DNA from: Aquimarina megaterium XH134
GTDB lineage: Bacteria > Bacteroidota > Bacteroidia > Flavobacteriales > Flavobacteriaceae
Length of the DNA stretch: 64,000 nucleotides
Reading direction: 5' to 3'
Assembly: GCF_000520975.1 (NCBI RefSeq)
Contig: NZ_JACB01000001.1
Coordinates: 248,001 to 312,000 of the forward strand
Below, one piece after another: positions 18,548 to 26,315 of the stretch (position 1 is its first letter; each line of letters opens with the position of its first letter). A program made the position numbers and the translations under genes. The notes beneath the pieces were generated by a model that was given only the letters and a program-made list of their open reading frames with translations, did not search any database and was not told the DNA's origin.

Positions 18548-19111
18548 CTATTCCCAAAGCCGACTTGCAATTTCTCGCTCTTCCATACCAGTATATTTAA
18601 GTAGATTTCAGTAGTTTCCAATGTGGCAGACCCAACCATTTTTTAACTAAGGTAATTGGGGCTTTACTCACCGCATAAACTGCAAAATCATGGCATAATC
18701 CTCGTGCACAACTTCTCTCCCAGTTTATGTTGGCTTTATCCATTAGTTTTTTAATCGTCTTGAAGCCGTGCGAAGTGAAAATGACTATAAGTTCTTTCCA
18801 TCTTTCAAACTAGTTATATAGTCTTCAAGTTCTCTCAAAAAACAATTCGGTATTGGGATTTCAAGATATACACCTCGCTGTCGTCTCTTTAAGGCTTCAA
18901 TCACGACCGTTTTGTTAGAAAAATCAATACTTTCTACTGTTAGATTGTATATTTCGCTCAATCGAGCACTTGTGTAATAAATAAGCTGACCAAAAAATTT
19001 GGTATCTCTTTGACACTCTTGGGTTAAAGTCAAAAAACGTAAACTCTCTGTGTGGTTTAGGTATTTACGCTGACCCTGCCCGTTATGCAATGACATTGTA
19101 TTTCGACACAT
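18548..19111 (-). pseudogene. Frameshifted tyrosine recombinase (integrase) remnant
   Basis: The readable N-terminal piece (108 codons) contains KYLNHTESLRFL and ARLSEIYNLTVESIDF, with the first catalytic Arg region of a tyrosine recombinase. After a stop the homology continues in another frame as CARGLCHDFAVYAVS and ITLVKKWLG, then in a third as ETTEIYLN and finally GMEEREIASRLWE followed by a stop. Canonical GLRH has become GLCH and the WLGHA box is damaged, so the enzyme is inactive. The gene lies beside a tRNA-fMet 3' fragment, the usual position of an integrase next to its attachment site. It marks an old integrative element. Confidence 0.8.
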
Positions 19112-19262
19112 AGCATCTCCGTCTTCATTAACAATGTAGCTATCTAATTATTAGATATTTTAGAACAAATATTCTCTTTAGATTAACCAGTATTTTTACC
19201 TAAACACAACATTTAGGCATGATCCTTGATCCCTACTAATCCTCTGTTTCACAGAAAACATG

Positions 19263-19292
19263 AAAAAAGCCCTCACATTTCTGTGAAGGCTT
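19263..19292 (-). terminator. Terminator hairpin downstream of the tRNA-fMet fragment
   Basis: On the minus strand AAGCCTTCACA and TGTGAGGGCTT pair (11 bp, one wobble) around a GAAA loop, followed by TTTT. It lies directly behind the tRNA 3' fragment and looks like the natural terminator of that tRNA gene, carried along or left behind at the recombination site. Confidence 0.75.
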
Positions 19293-19300
19293 GATTTTAC

Positions 19301-19347
19301 TAGTAGCGGGAACAGGACTCGAACCTGTGACCTTCGGGTTATGAGCC
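19301..19347 (-). tRNA. 3' fragment of an initiator tRNA-fMet(CAT) gene, probable attachment-site scar
   Basis: On the minus strand the sequence runs GGCTCATAACCCGA (anticodon loop with CAT and the 3' half of the anticodon stem, whose CCC is the initiator-tRNA hallmark). The variable loop AGGTC follows, then T-arm ACAGG-TTCGAGT-CCTGT and acceptor 3' strand TCCCGCTA. The 5' half is missing: bases before GGCTCAT cannot pair with CCCGA. A break inside the anticodon arm is where tyrosine integrases commonly cross over. It is not a functional tRNA. Confidence 0.8.
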
Positions 19348-19398
19348 ATTTCGGTTGCACTAAAACCACACTGATTATCATTGTTTTAACTTTTATGA

Positions 19399-19469
19399 AG
19401 TACCTAAAAACTTGCAAACACCTACAAATGGGTACTTAAAATAGGTACTTTTTTATAAAGTACCTATTT
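19399..19469. repeat. Left copy of a 31-bp hairpin repeat with extra half-sites
   Basis: The hairpin proper is 19439-19469: arms AAATAGGTACTTT and AAAGTACCTATTT (13 bp, perfect) around loop TTTAT. Its exact reverse complement, including the asymmetric loop, occurs about 8.0 kb away at 27441-27471. Just left of it, AAGTACC and GGTACTT form another inverted pair (about 19399-19437), giving four AAGTACC half-sites within about 70 bp. Possible roles are recombination site, terminal inverted repeat or transcription barrier. Confidence 0.75.
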
Positions 19470-19503
19470 GTAATTTCAAACTTCAATAAGCTCCACTCAA
19501 GAT

Positions 19504-19521
19504 TTACCCTCACCAAGGTAT
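19504..19521. promoter_or_regulatory. NarL-like operator 1 (variant copy) with promoter
   Basis: TTACCCTCACCAAGGTAT matches the operators at 22610 and 24755 with two differences in the left arm. TACC-N8-GGTA is preserved. The site ends 55 nt before the ATG of the first island gene. A perfect Bacteroidota -7 box TAGTTTTG begins 23 nt after the site (19545-19552), so a bound protein would sit where the -33 element normally lies, as expected of an activator. Confidence 0.6.
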
Positions 19522-19576
19522 GTTTTGCAAAGCTCATAAAATTTAGTTTTGAGGTATAATTTATAATCATAAGATC

Positions 19577-20116
19577 ATGAAAGAAATGACACCTTTAAAA
19601 ACCTCAGAACACAAACAAACATTTTACAGCAGAGGAACCTATTGTACTAAGAATAATGCAATTGAAATAGCTACTGAAATTCCAATCATTGATTTATCTG
19701 AATCGGAAAATGTATATAGTCTCAAACTTAGAAATTGTTATGATATTTCAAGTAAAAACATTTCTTGCATGCTTACAATCTATAAGCATGGACATCCAAC
19801 AGATCGTAGAAAACTAGCTACTGAGAATTTAGATTGGGATAGAGAAACATTATCCCTAGATTCTGTTTTTAATCATACACGTTTCCCAAATAATAAAATT
19901 TTGGTAATTACAGTTCATGATGAAGATTTTGAAGATTGGCATATTCATATTTATCGTTTTTTTGTTCAACATCATGTTTCTTTTGATACTTCTTTAAAAG
20001 ACTACGATTATAACCTAAAACTTCTCCAAGATTTTATAGTTGGAAAATCTGTTAATATAACTGAAGAAGAGGAAGAGCCTAGGACAGTTGGTGGAGGTGT
20101 ATTGGACCCTGCATAA
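19577..20116 (+). CDS. Uncharacterised protein, first gene of the two-component operon
   Basis: I do not recognise this 179-residue soluble protein. There is no signal peptide or membrane segment. The body looks beta-rich (VYSLKLRNCYDISSKNI, ILVITVHDEDFEDWHIHIY). The end is an acidic linker EEEEE followed by PRTVGGGVLDPA, a flexible, Gly-rich tail with one Arg. It starts behind a NarL-like operator and lies 33 nt before the histidine kinase gene, so it is probably co-transcribed with the kinase and regulator. It could be a signalling input or a substrate of the nearby trypsin-like protease; neither is shown. Confidence 0.75.
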   Translation: MKEMTPLKTSEHKQTFYSRGTYCTKNNAIEIATEIPIIDLSESENVYSLKLRNCYDISSKNISCMLTIYKHGHPTDRRKLATENLDWDRETLSLDSVFNHTRFPNNKILVITVHDEDFEDWHIHIYRFFVQHHVSFDTSLKDYDYNLKLLQDFIVGKSVNITEEEEEPRTVGGGVLDPA

Positions 20117-20149
20117 ATAGTCGTAAATTAACACTCAAAAATTCAAATT

Positions 20150-21955
20150 TTGAAATACTTGCTTCTGCTATATTGCTTGTTCTTATCTAATAAAGTCTTT
20201 ACTCAGGTAAATTCCATAGATTCGCTACTAGCTAGTAAAAATTATACTATTTTTAAACGTGAACTCGCACGATTACACATACCCGGTAAAGACAGTAGCC
20301 TACATTGGTATTATCAGGGAAAATTACAACTCAAACAACGCAACATAGCAAAAGCATTTATTTCTCTTAAAAAAGTAGATAGTACTCTACTTCCTCAAAC
20401 TTATAAAGCGTGGTATTATTATATACTTGCGGATACCTACAGATATAATAATCAAGAAGAAAAAGCCTATGCTCTAAAGCTGAAAGCTCAAAAATTATTC
20501 AGTGCAAGCGGAAATATAAAAATGGCAAATGCTATTAATTATGATCTACACTACACTTTAGTTTCTCAAGATTTCTTAGAATATGACGGAGAGTCTTATC
20601 TAAAAACGTTTTTCGAAAATGCAAATCAGAATGACAATGCGGAACAATTACTTACTGCACATTTAGGGTTAAGCTTTTTAGGAATTTCTCCTAAAAACAC
20701 TAAAAATGCTCGTTTTCATTTAAAAAAGGCTAGCCTTTATGCAAATACCATTGGAACCCCAGATGCATTGTACAAATTGCATAATTATAAGGCAGTCTTC
20801 TATCAAAGTTATACTGCTGATTTGAAGCAAGTCGGAGTTCATATAGATAGTATGCTATATTATGCCAATATCTTAGATTCTCCAGATCGGATGGAATCTT
20901 CTTTGAAAACAAAAGCGTATACATATACATTACAAGGAAATTATAATGAAGCTATCGCTGCCCTTTTAAAGGCAGAAGCCTTACCCATTAAAGAAAATAT
21001 TTATAATAGAAAAAGAGGATTATATCAATATCTATCCTTGAATTATGAAAATTTAAATGAGATAGATTCAGCTTTTGTATACTATAAAAAAATGGTTGCT
21101 TACAGGGATAGTATCAATATTAGTAAACAAAATGCTATCCTAACTCTACTAGAGACTGCAGAATTATCTCAAAAAAATTTAGTATTAGACACTGAACGTA
21201 TAAGACATAAAAATCGTTCATATTTGGCCATAAGTATTTTAATTGTAGTGGTTATAATAGGCACATTTCTTATAATGTATTATAGGAGTAAAAAACAACT
21301 TGCAGAAAAAGAAAAAGAATTGAAAGCAATTGACGCACGCAATGAAGAAAAAGATCGTCAACGACAAAGAATTGCAGGAGAATTGCACGATAATTTAGGA
21401 GGATTGATCATAGCAATTCACCAGAGTTTTGATAATATTAAAGCTAGTAAGGATCGTTTTCAAGAAGAAGAAGAGAGTTTAATATCCAAAACAAGAAAAT
21501 TATTAGATGAAGCCTATCAAAAAGTACGAAATATGGCACATCTGGAAGATTCGGCATCTAGAAATTCTGGTTATTGGGTCGATATCATTAAAGATTTTGC
21601 CGCTATCATCAATGAAAGTAATCAATTATCTATTGAAGTACAAAGTCATGGGACTTCCAATATTATTAATATGTCCGTAGAAAACGATTTACGTAGAATG
21701 ACCACGGAATTGATCACTAATGCTGTAAAACATTCGAAATCCTCAGAGGTCTCAGTAGATATTACAGCCGATGAAAATTCTATAACCATCATCGTAGAAG
21801 ATAATGGAATTGGGTTGGATACAACGCAAATAAAAAAACAAAAAGGGTTAGGCTTGTATGGTATGGAGAAAAAGGTAGAGGACTTAAAAGGAAAATTATC
21901 TATTGATTCTAATCCCAATAAAGGAAGCACATTTATAATAGAGATACCGCTATGA
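20150..21955 (+). CDS. TPR sensor histidine kinase (NarX/HisKA_3 type)
   Basis: The start codon is TTG: the signal peptide MKYLLLLYCLFLSNKVFTQ begins exactly there and no ATG fits. TPR-like helices fill about residues 25-340 and are predicted periplasmic. One membrane segment (YLAISILIVVVIIGTFLIMYY, about 355-376) is followed by a short coiled coil. The HisKA_3 box RIAGELHDNLGG has the phospho-accepting His near 413. The HATPase domain shows ELITNAVKHSK (N box), VEDNGIGLD (G1) and KGLGLYGM (G2). The stop overlaps the start of the response regulator by 4 nt, so this is a cognate pair. Such TPR kinases are common in Bacteroidota; the signal is unknown. Confidence 0.92.
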   Translation: MKYLLLLYCLFLSNKVFTQVNSIDSLLASKNYTIFKRELARLHIPGKDSSLHWYYQGKLQLKQRNIAKAFISLKKVDSTLLPQTYKAWYYYILADTYRYNNQEEKAYALKLKAQKLFSASGNIKMANAINYDLHYTLVSQDFLEYDGESYLKTFFENANQNDNAEQLLTAHLGLSFLGISPKNTKNARFHLKKASLYANTIGTPDALYKLHNYKAVFYQSYTADLKQVGVHIDSMLYYANILDSPDRMESSLKTKAYTYTLQGNYNEAIAALLKAEALPIKENIYNRKRGLYQYLSLNYENLNEIDSAFVYYKKMVAYRDSINISKQNAILTLLETAELSQKNLVLDTERIRHKNRSYLAISILIVVVIIGTFLIMYYRSKKQLAEKEKELKAIDARNEEKDRQRQRIAGELHDNLGGLIIAIHQSFDNIKASKDRFQEEEESLISKTRKLLDEAYQKVRNMAHLEDSASRNSGYWVDIIKDFAAIINESNQLSIEVQSHGTSNIINMSVENDLRRMTTELITNAVKHSKSSEVSVDITADENSITIIVEDNGIGLDTTQIKKQKGLGLYGMEKKVEDLKGKLSIDSNPNKGSTFIIEIPL

Positions 21956-22584
21956 TTAACATTGTAATTGCAGAAGACCATAATAGCCTTATAGATGGCA
22001 TTGATGTTTTTTTCAAATTTGAAAAAGATATTAATATTATTGGCAAAGTAAATGACGGACTTGCTTTATTAGAATTCTTAGAAGAGAGGAATAGACATGT
22101 AAATATTGTTATTATTGATATCAGAATGCCAAACGTAGATGGCATTGAAGCCACAAACCAAATCACAGCAAAATATCCGCATATCAAAGTCATTGCGTTT
22201 ACAATGTTTAGAAAACGAGATTTTGTCAATAAGATGATAGCTGCGGGCGCCAAAGGATATCTACTTAAAAATGCTCGCTTACCTATACTTTTAGAAGCCA
22301 TTAGAGCAGTATATGCTGGTGAAACTTATTATGATTCTGATTTACCATTAGAAGATGAAAGTTCTACGGCAGAAATAAAAAAAGAAAAACTTCTTACTAA
22401 AACGCAAAACCAGATCTTAGAGCTGATAGGTCAGCGAATGAGTAGTCAAGAGATTGCCGATAAACTATTTGTTAGTAAACATACAATATTAACTCATCGT
22501 AAAAACATTACAAAGAAATTAAACCTCAAAGGTCGAGATGCCCTATTGAGTTATGTGCTCAATAGAGGTTATGACTTTGACTAA
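21952..22584 (+). CDS. NarL/LuxR-family response regulator
   Basis: A 210-residue response regulator. The receiver domain (1-120) has the acidic pocket IAEDH, phosphorylatable Asp56 in VIIDIRMPNVDG, Thr/Ser region VIAFTMF and Lys in GAKGYLLK. The C-terminal LuxR/NarL helix-turn-helix (about 145-205) reads LTKTQNQILELIGQRMSSQ, EIADKLFVSKHTILTHRKNI and KKLNLKGRDAL. NarL-type dimers bind TACC-N8-GGTA-like inverted heptamers. Exactly such sites lie before this operon, the protease gene and the CBASS operon, so this protein is the best candidate for their regulator (inference). It is translated coupled to the kinase. Confidence 0.93.
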   Translation: MINIVIAEDHNSLIDGIDVFFKFEKDINIIGKVNDGLALLEFLEERNRHVNIVIIDIRMPNVDGIEATNQITAKYPHIKVIAFTMFRKRDFVNKMIAAGAKGYLLKNARLPILLEAIRAVYAGETYYDSDLPLEDESSTAEIKKEKLLTKTQNQILELIGQRMSSQEIADKLFVSKHTILTHRKNITKKLNLKGRDALLSYVLNRGYDFD

Positions 22585-22609
22585 GCACTATTACCTGACT
22601 TAGTTAAAT

Positions 22610-22627
22610 ATACCTTCACCAAGGTAT
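22610..22627. promoter_or_regulatory. NarL-like operator 2, before the protease gene
   Basis: ATACCTTCACCAAGGTAT is a perfect palindrome of 7-bp arms around CACC. It matches operator 3 at 23 of 24 positions when flanks AAAT and TG are included. It ends 51 nt before the protease ATG. 23 nt after it comes ACGTACTTGCCATC, which closely resembles ACGTTCTTGTCATC at the same distance behind operator 3 and probably covers the -7 region. Confidence 0.7.
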
Positions 22628-22678
22628 TGCCATTTTTGTGCCTCTTTACGTACTTGCCATCCTACAAAAACAAGTATA

Positions 22679-23782
22679 ATGGATACACAAAAACAAGCTT
22701 CAGAAAACGAAAATTCAGTAAAATCTCCTAAAGAAGTCTTAGCCAATTTAAAGGCATATTATAATAATAAAGAAATTATTCGAAGTATAGAACTTCATGT
22801 TGACTTTACCAATGACAAAACCTTCTTTGAAAGCCTACAAACATTTCTAAATGACCATGAGGATAAACATATAATTGATATGCTTTTCAACTCTTCCATT
22901 GACGGAATAGCTGAAGAAATAGACTTATACAAGCGTGCAGAACAAAGTATTATAAAAACAGTCGATCGTCCAGTCTTTCTGATTAATAATGATCAAATTG
23001 ATATTGCGATTACAACATCTTGGGAAAAACACATAGCAGAAAATATAGATACGATTTCAAAAGTGATTCCTGCTGTTGGACGTATTGAAATTACAGGAGA
23101 TGATAGAAGAAAATGGGCAGGCACAGGATGGCTACTTTATGATACGGATATTATTGTAACGAATAGACATGTAGCACAGCATTTTGCTTCACAAAAAGAA
23201 AAAGGAGTATTCCAAATAAAGGAAAGTCATAGAAGGCGTCCATTAGGAGTTAAAATTGATTTTAAAGAAGAGCATGATACTCGTGAAGAACTTGAATTTG
23301 ACATCAAAGAAGTAATTCACATTACTAAAAAATCAGAATTAGATATTGCTTTGTTACGAGTACAAACTATAAATCATAATGAGCATCAACTACCTGAAGG
23401 ATTAGAACTTTCTTATACGCCTCCAACATTGAAAGAAGATATTTATGTTGTAGGATATCCAGCTTGTAGTAAAAGTGAAGAATTACGAAATACCTTTTTT
23501 AATGGAGTCTCAGGAGTGAAACAGTTTGCACCGGGTGCATTTTTTAGAACATCAATTTCCAATTACATCTACAAACACGATTGTACAACTTGGGGAGGAA
23601 ATTCAGGTTCACCATTATTAGATTTTAAATCAGGAAAAGTACTGGGAATTCATTATGCAGGAACTTCTGAAGAATACACTGAATTTAGAGCAAACTACGG
23701 AGTAAGTGTGGTATTTCTTGTTGAGCTTTTAGAAGAGTTAGGTATTCCATACAACCATAAGATCCATCCAGAAAAAAAATAA
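22679..23782 (+). CDS. Trypsin-like serine protease with N-terminal helical domain
   Basis: A 367-residue intracellular protease without signal peptide. Residues 1-110 form a helical domain (SPKEVLANLKAYYNNKE, FFESLQTFLNDHEDKH), comparable in position to the small adaptor domains that precede proteases in bacterial conflict systems. The chymotrypsin-fold domain has a complete triad: His164 in VTNRHVA, Asp222 in SELDIALLRV and Ser309 in GGNSGSP. VGRIEITGDDRRKWAGTGWLL opens the domain and VLGIHYAG closes the active-site wall. It has its own promoter with the shared operator and is followed 26 nt later by a membrane-anchored protein. It is a candidate effector or activator protease for the adjacent CBASS; this is inference. 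Confidence 0.88.
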   Translation: MDTQKQASENENSVKSPKEVLANLKAYYNNKEIIRSIELHVDFTNDKTFFESLQTFLNDHEDKHIIDMLFNSSIDGIAEEIDLYKRAEQSIIKTVDRPVFLINNDQIDIAITTSWEKHIAENIDTISKVIPAVGRIEITGDDRRKWAGTGWLLYDTDIIVTNRHVAQHFASQKEKGVFQIKESHRRRPLGVKIDFKEEHDTREELEFDIKEVIHITKKSELDIALLRVQTINHNEHQLPEGLELSYTPPTLKEDIYVVGYPACSKSEELRNTFFNGVSGVKQFAPGAFFRTSISNYIYKHDCTTWGGNSGSPLLDFKSGKVLGIHYAGTSEEYTEFRANYGVSVVFLVELLEELGIPYNHKIHPEKK

Positions 23783-23808
23783 GATTCAATTTTTTAAATG
23801 AAAAACTA

Positions 23809-24657
23809 ATGAAAAAAATAACATTCATCATAGCAATAAACTTTACCATGCTTTTAATGGCGGAACAAGATAGTAATCCAGTTCAGGAGACTTTATTGCA
23901 AACAAATGATTCAGAAATTCTCATTCAACAAAAAATAAATAAAGAGATCAACTCATTGAATAAGGACATTCTAGAAAATACAAAACGTACCATTACTAAT
24001 GAAAATAAAATTGAACATCTATTTATTACCAAAGTAGGGATTCAGGGAGTATTGATAGCATTAATTTTAACTTTTTTAGGGATTTTTGGATTAGATAAAA
24101 CGATAAAAAGAAAATTTCAAAAATCTATCAATAGTGTCAAAGAAGCAGAAATTAGAACCATACTGCACATTAAAAATTCAGAAAGAGATAATGAAGAGTT
24201 AAGAGCTCAATCCAAAATATTGTTGGTAAATGAAGTCACGACTCCAGTAAATGAAGATTTAGAACGAATTTTTATAAAAGGATCCTCAAAAGTACAATTC
24301 AACTGTACTCAAATAAATATCAAAGAGTTAACCTATAAGCAAATAAAAAATGAATTAGTTAATCAAAAAGGGCCGCATCCTACAGATTTTGAATTAGTCA
24401 TCTTTGATAATTCAAGCGCTGATGGAAGAAAATGGGATAAAACTTGCTTAGATGATGATATGATACCTCTTACCAAAGAGTTTTTAAATAGAGGAATCGG
24501 AGTCTTGTATTATTCCAATGATCAATTTTTTCCTTCACATCATTTAGAATATAAAAATATACCTAATAAACATCTACTAACATATGCGAATGTAGTTCCA
24601 CATTTATACAATAACGCCATGACATTATTAAAACTTCAAAATTTATATAAAGATTAG
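23809..24657 (+). CDS. Single-pass membrane protein with cytosolic Rossmann-like domain
   Basis: The N-terminus (MKKITFIIAINFTMLLM) is signal-like. A polar coiled-coil-prone segment (about 30-75) is followed by a strong membrane helix (VLIALILTFLGIFGLD, about 80-96). A charged helix comes next, then a C-terminal alpha/beta domain (about 130-270): SKILLVNEV, FELVIFDNSSADGRKW and GIGVLYYSNDQFF alternate strand and helix as in receiver or NARF-like Rossmann folds. I cannot name the family. It probably shares a transcript with the upstream protease and may anchor it at, or be its target in, the inner membrane. Confidence 0.75.
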   Translation: MKKITFIIAINFTMLLMAEQDSNPVQETLLQTNDSEILIQQKINKEINSLNKDILENTKRTITNENKIEHLFITKVGIQGVLIALILTFLGIFGLDKTIKRKFQKSINSVKEAEIRTILHIKNSERDNEELRAQSKILLVNEVTTPVNEDLERIFIKGSSKVQFNCTQINIKELTYKQIKNELVNQKGPHPTDFELVIFDNSSADGRKWDKTCLDDDMIPLTKEFLNRGIGVLYYSNDQFFPSHHLEYKNIPNKHLLTYANVVPHLYNNAMTLLKLQNLYKD

Positions 24658-24754
24658 AAAATACTTAGCACTTGATACCATGAAAACTATTATCTGCCAA
24701 TTTTATCTTCTTCGTCATCTCAATTCAATAAAATTTCGTGTTTCAAACTCAAAT

Positions 24755-24772
24755 ATACCTTCATCAAGGTAT
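24755..24772. promoter_or_regulatory. NarL-like operator 3, before the CBASS operon
   Basis: ATACCTTCATCAAGGTAT differs from operator 2 only in one loop base. It lies 55 nt before the CD-NTase ATG. ACGTTCTTGTCATC follows at the same spacing as the similar block behind operator 2. The site therefore ties the CBASS genes to the same regulator as the protease unit. Confidence 0.7.
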
Positions 24773-24827
24773 TGAAAACCCTTCCAAATGTGACGTTCTT
24801 GTCATCATAAAATAACAAATTTAAATT

Positions 24828-25793
24828 ATGGGAAGAGAACACGTTTCACAAAAGGATATGGCAAATTGGGCAGTAAACACAGTTAATCTGCCCAGTGATA
24901 AAGCCAAAGAATATAGAGCACAGGCGAATCGGTTGAGAGAAAAACTTAAAAACTATTTAAATGATCATCCAGACTTTGTATTAAAAAGAATGATTATTTC
25001 TGGTAGTCTTGCAAAAAGTACTGCTCTTAGATCAATCAATGATATCGATGTTGGGTGTTACATTAAAGTTGATTCTGCACCATCTAGTATTAAAGAATTA
25101 CTAGATTATTTAGCAGAAAAACTAAGAAAGGCTTTCCCTAATTTTAGCCCAGATCAAGTGGTTCCACAAACATATTCTGTTCAAGTTTCCTTTAAAGGAA
25201 CTGGGTTAGATGTAGATATAGTACCAATACTTTATTATGATGACCCTGATTGGTATGGGGATCTTGTTAGTCAAGAGGATGGTTCGTTTTTAAAAACGAA
25301 TATCCCATTCCATATAGAATTTATCAAAGCACGGAAATCAAAAAATAACCCTCATTTTGCTCAAGTGATAAGACTTGCAAAATACTGGGCAAGAAATTTG
25401 AAAAATGAAAATCCAAAGTTTAAGTTCAAGTCCTTTATGATTGAACTAATTTTTGCAAAACTTGCGGATAATGGTCGAGATTTTTCAGATTATCCTGAAG
25501 CTCTTCAGAGCTTTTTCACCTATGTAGCTAAAACAGATATAAGAGAGCAAATTTCATTTAATGACTATTATCCTTACAGTAGTATTGGCTCATTTTCAGA
25601 ACCTGTTCAAATAATAGACCCTGTTAACGAAGAAAATAATGCTGCAAAGCTTTATACAAAAGCTCAAGCAGATTTAATTGTAGATGCTGCTATTGATGCA
25701 GGTGACGCCATAGATGCTGCATTAGCGGCTACTACAAAAGAGAAGACTGTTTATTACTGGAAAAAAGTATTTGGACCAACATTTCACATTTAA
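24828..25793 (+). CDS. CBASS cyclic-oligonucleotide synthase (CD-NTase)
   Basis: A 321-residue nucleotidyltransferase of the cGAS/DncV-like group. It makes a cyclic oligonucleotide alarm signal upon phage sensing. The active site is complete: SGSLAKSTAL (GS at 59-60), NDIDVGCYI (Asp72 and Asp74) and third Asp in GLDVDIVPI (about 128-130). The helical C-terminal part follows (QVIRLAKYWARNL, KSFMIELIFAKL). The gene is followed closely by HORMA and TRIP13-like genes (10 and 2 nt gaps), the arrangement of type III CBASS, in which the cyclase is usually clade C or D. The clade and nucleotide product cannot be read by eye. Confidence 0.92.
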   Translation: MGREHVSQKDMANWAVNTVNLPSDKAKEYRAQANRLREKLKNYLNDHPDFVLKRMIISGSLAKSTALRSINDIDVGCYIKVDSAPSSIKELLDYLAEKLRKAFPNFSPDQVVPQTYSVQVSFKGTGLDVDIVPILYYDDPDWYGDLVSQEDGSFLKTNIPFHIEFIKARKSKNNPHFAQVIRLAKYWARNLKNENPKFKFKSFMIELIFAKLADNGRDFSDYPEALQSFFTYVAKTDIREQISFNDYYPYSSIGSFSEPVQIIDPVNEENNAAKLYTKAQADLIVDAAIDAGDAIDAALAATTKEKTVYYWKKVFGPTFHI

Positions 25794-25803
25794 AAAATAA
25801 TTC

Positions 25804-26313
25804 ATGAGTTATAGTAATACATTTAATAAGACTTTTACAGTTACAGATGCTAAGAAATTAGCGGCTAAAGTAGCAACAGATTTAAAAAGAATACAAAGGT
25901 TTTACCATCAACCATCAGATAGTCGTATATCTGATTTTGAAGCCGAGATTGTAGAACTTCTTAAAGATGGTTATTTGGATACCGTTATATATGGATTTCA
26001 AAAAAATGGGGATTGGATTGAGCCTACAATAAAATATACAGCAAAAGATCTTGCAAATACATCAGATGTTGATGACGATCCTGGAAGAATAAGGCTTGGA
26101 GCTGATATAGATGGAGCATTTTTTTACAGCTATCTTACCTATACCTCAGCATGGTTTAATTTAAGTACTGAAGATAAAAATGAATATAAAAACAATTTAC
26201 CCTTTAAAAGAACAGAGGCAGTTGAACCAGGTGTAAATGGTTATTTATCACAAGATAAAACGTATACCTCTGGGAGTAAATCACTTAATCGTTTTATAGT
26301 TAAAAAATATTAA
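25804..26313 (+). CDS. cap7: CBASS HORMA-domain protein (bacHORMA_1-like)
   Basis: A 169-residue protein with the beginning typical of bacterial HORMA family 1: SYSNTFNKTFTVTDAKKLAAKVATD-like sequence, then LKRIQRFYHQPSD, DFEAEIVELLKDGYLDTVIYGF, DWIEPTIKYTAKDL and, at the end, the 'safety belt' part. HORMA proteins bind peptide closure motifs and in the closed state activate the CD-NTase. The TRIP13-like ATPase encoded next opens them again. It is positioned between cyclase and ATPase with very short gaps. Identification rests on motif memory plus this diagnostic gene order. Confidence 0.85.
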   Translation: MSYSNTFNKTFTVTDAKKLAAKVATDLKRIQRFYHQPSDSRISDFEAEIVELLKDGYLDTVIYGFQKNGDWIEPTIKYTAKDLANTSDVDDDPGRIRLGADIDGAFFYSYLTYTSAWFNLSTEDKNEYKNNLPFKRTEAVEPGVNGYLSQDKTYTSGSKSLNRFIVKKY

Positions 26314-26315
26314 TT

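Noticed and set aside
19301-19347. Complete, functional tRNA gene
   Set aside because: No D-arm, no 5' acceptor strand, and bases before the anticodon loop cannot form the anticodon stem.
19196-19417. Minus-strand ORF of 73 codons over the tRNA fragment
   Set aside because: It runs through the tRNA 3' part and terminator hairpin and has no protein-like character.
23809-24657. Gasdermin-like pore protein cleaved by the adjacent protease
   Set aside because: A strong transmembrane helix and an alpha/beta C-terminal domain do not fit the beta-rich bacterial gasdermin fold.
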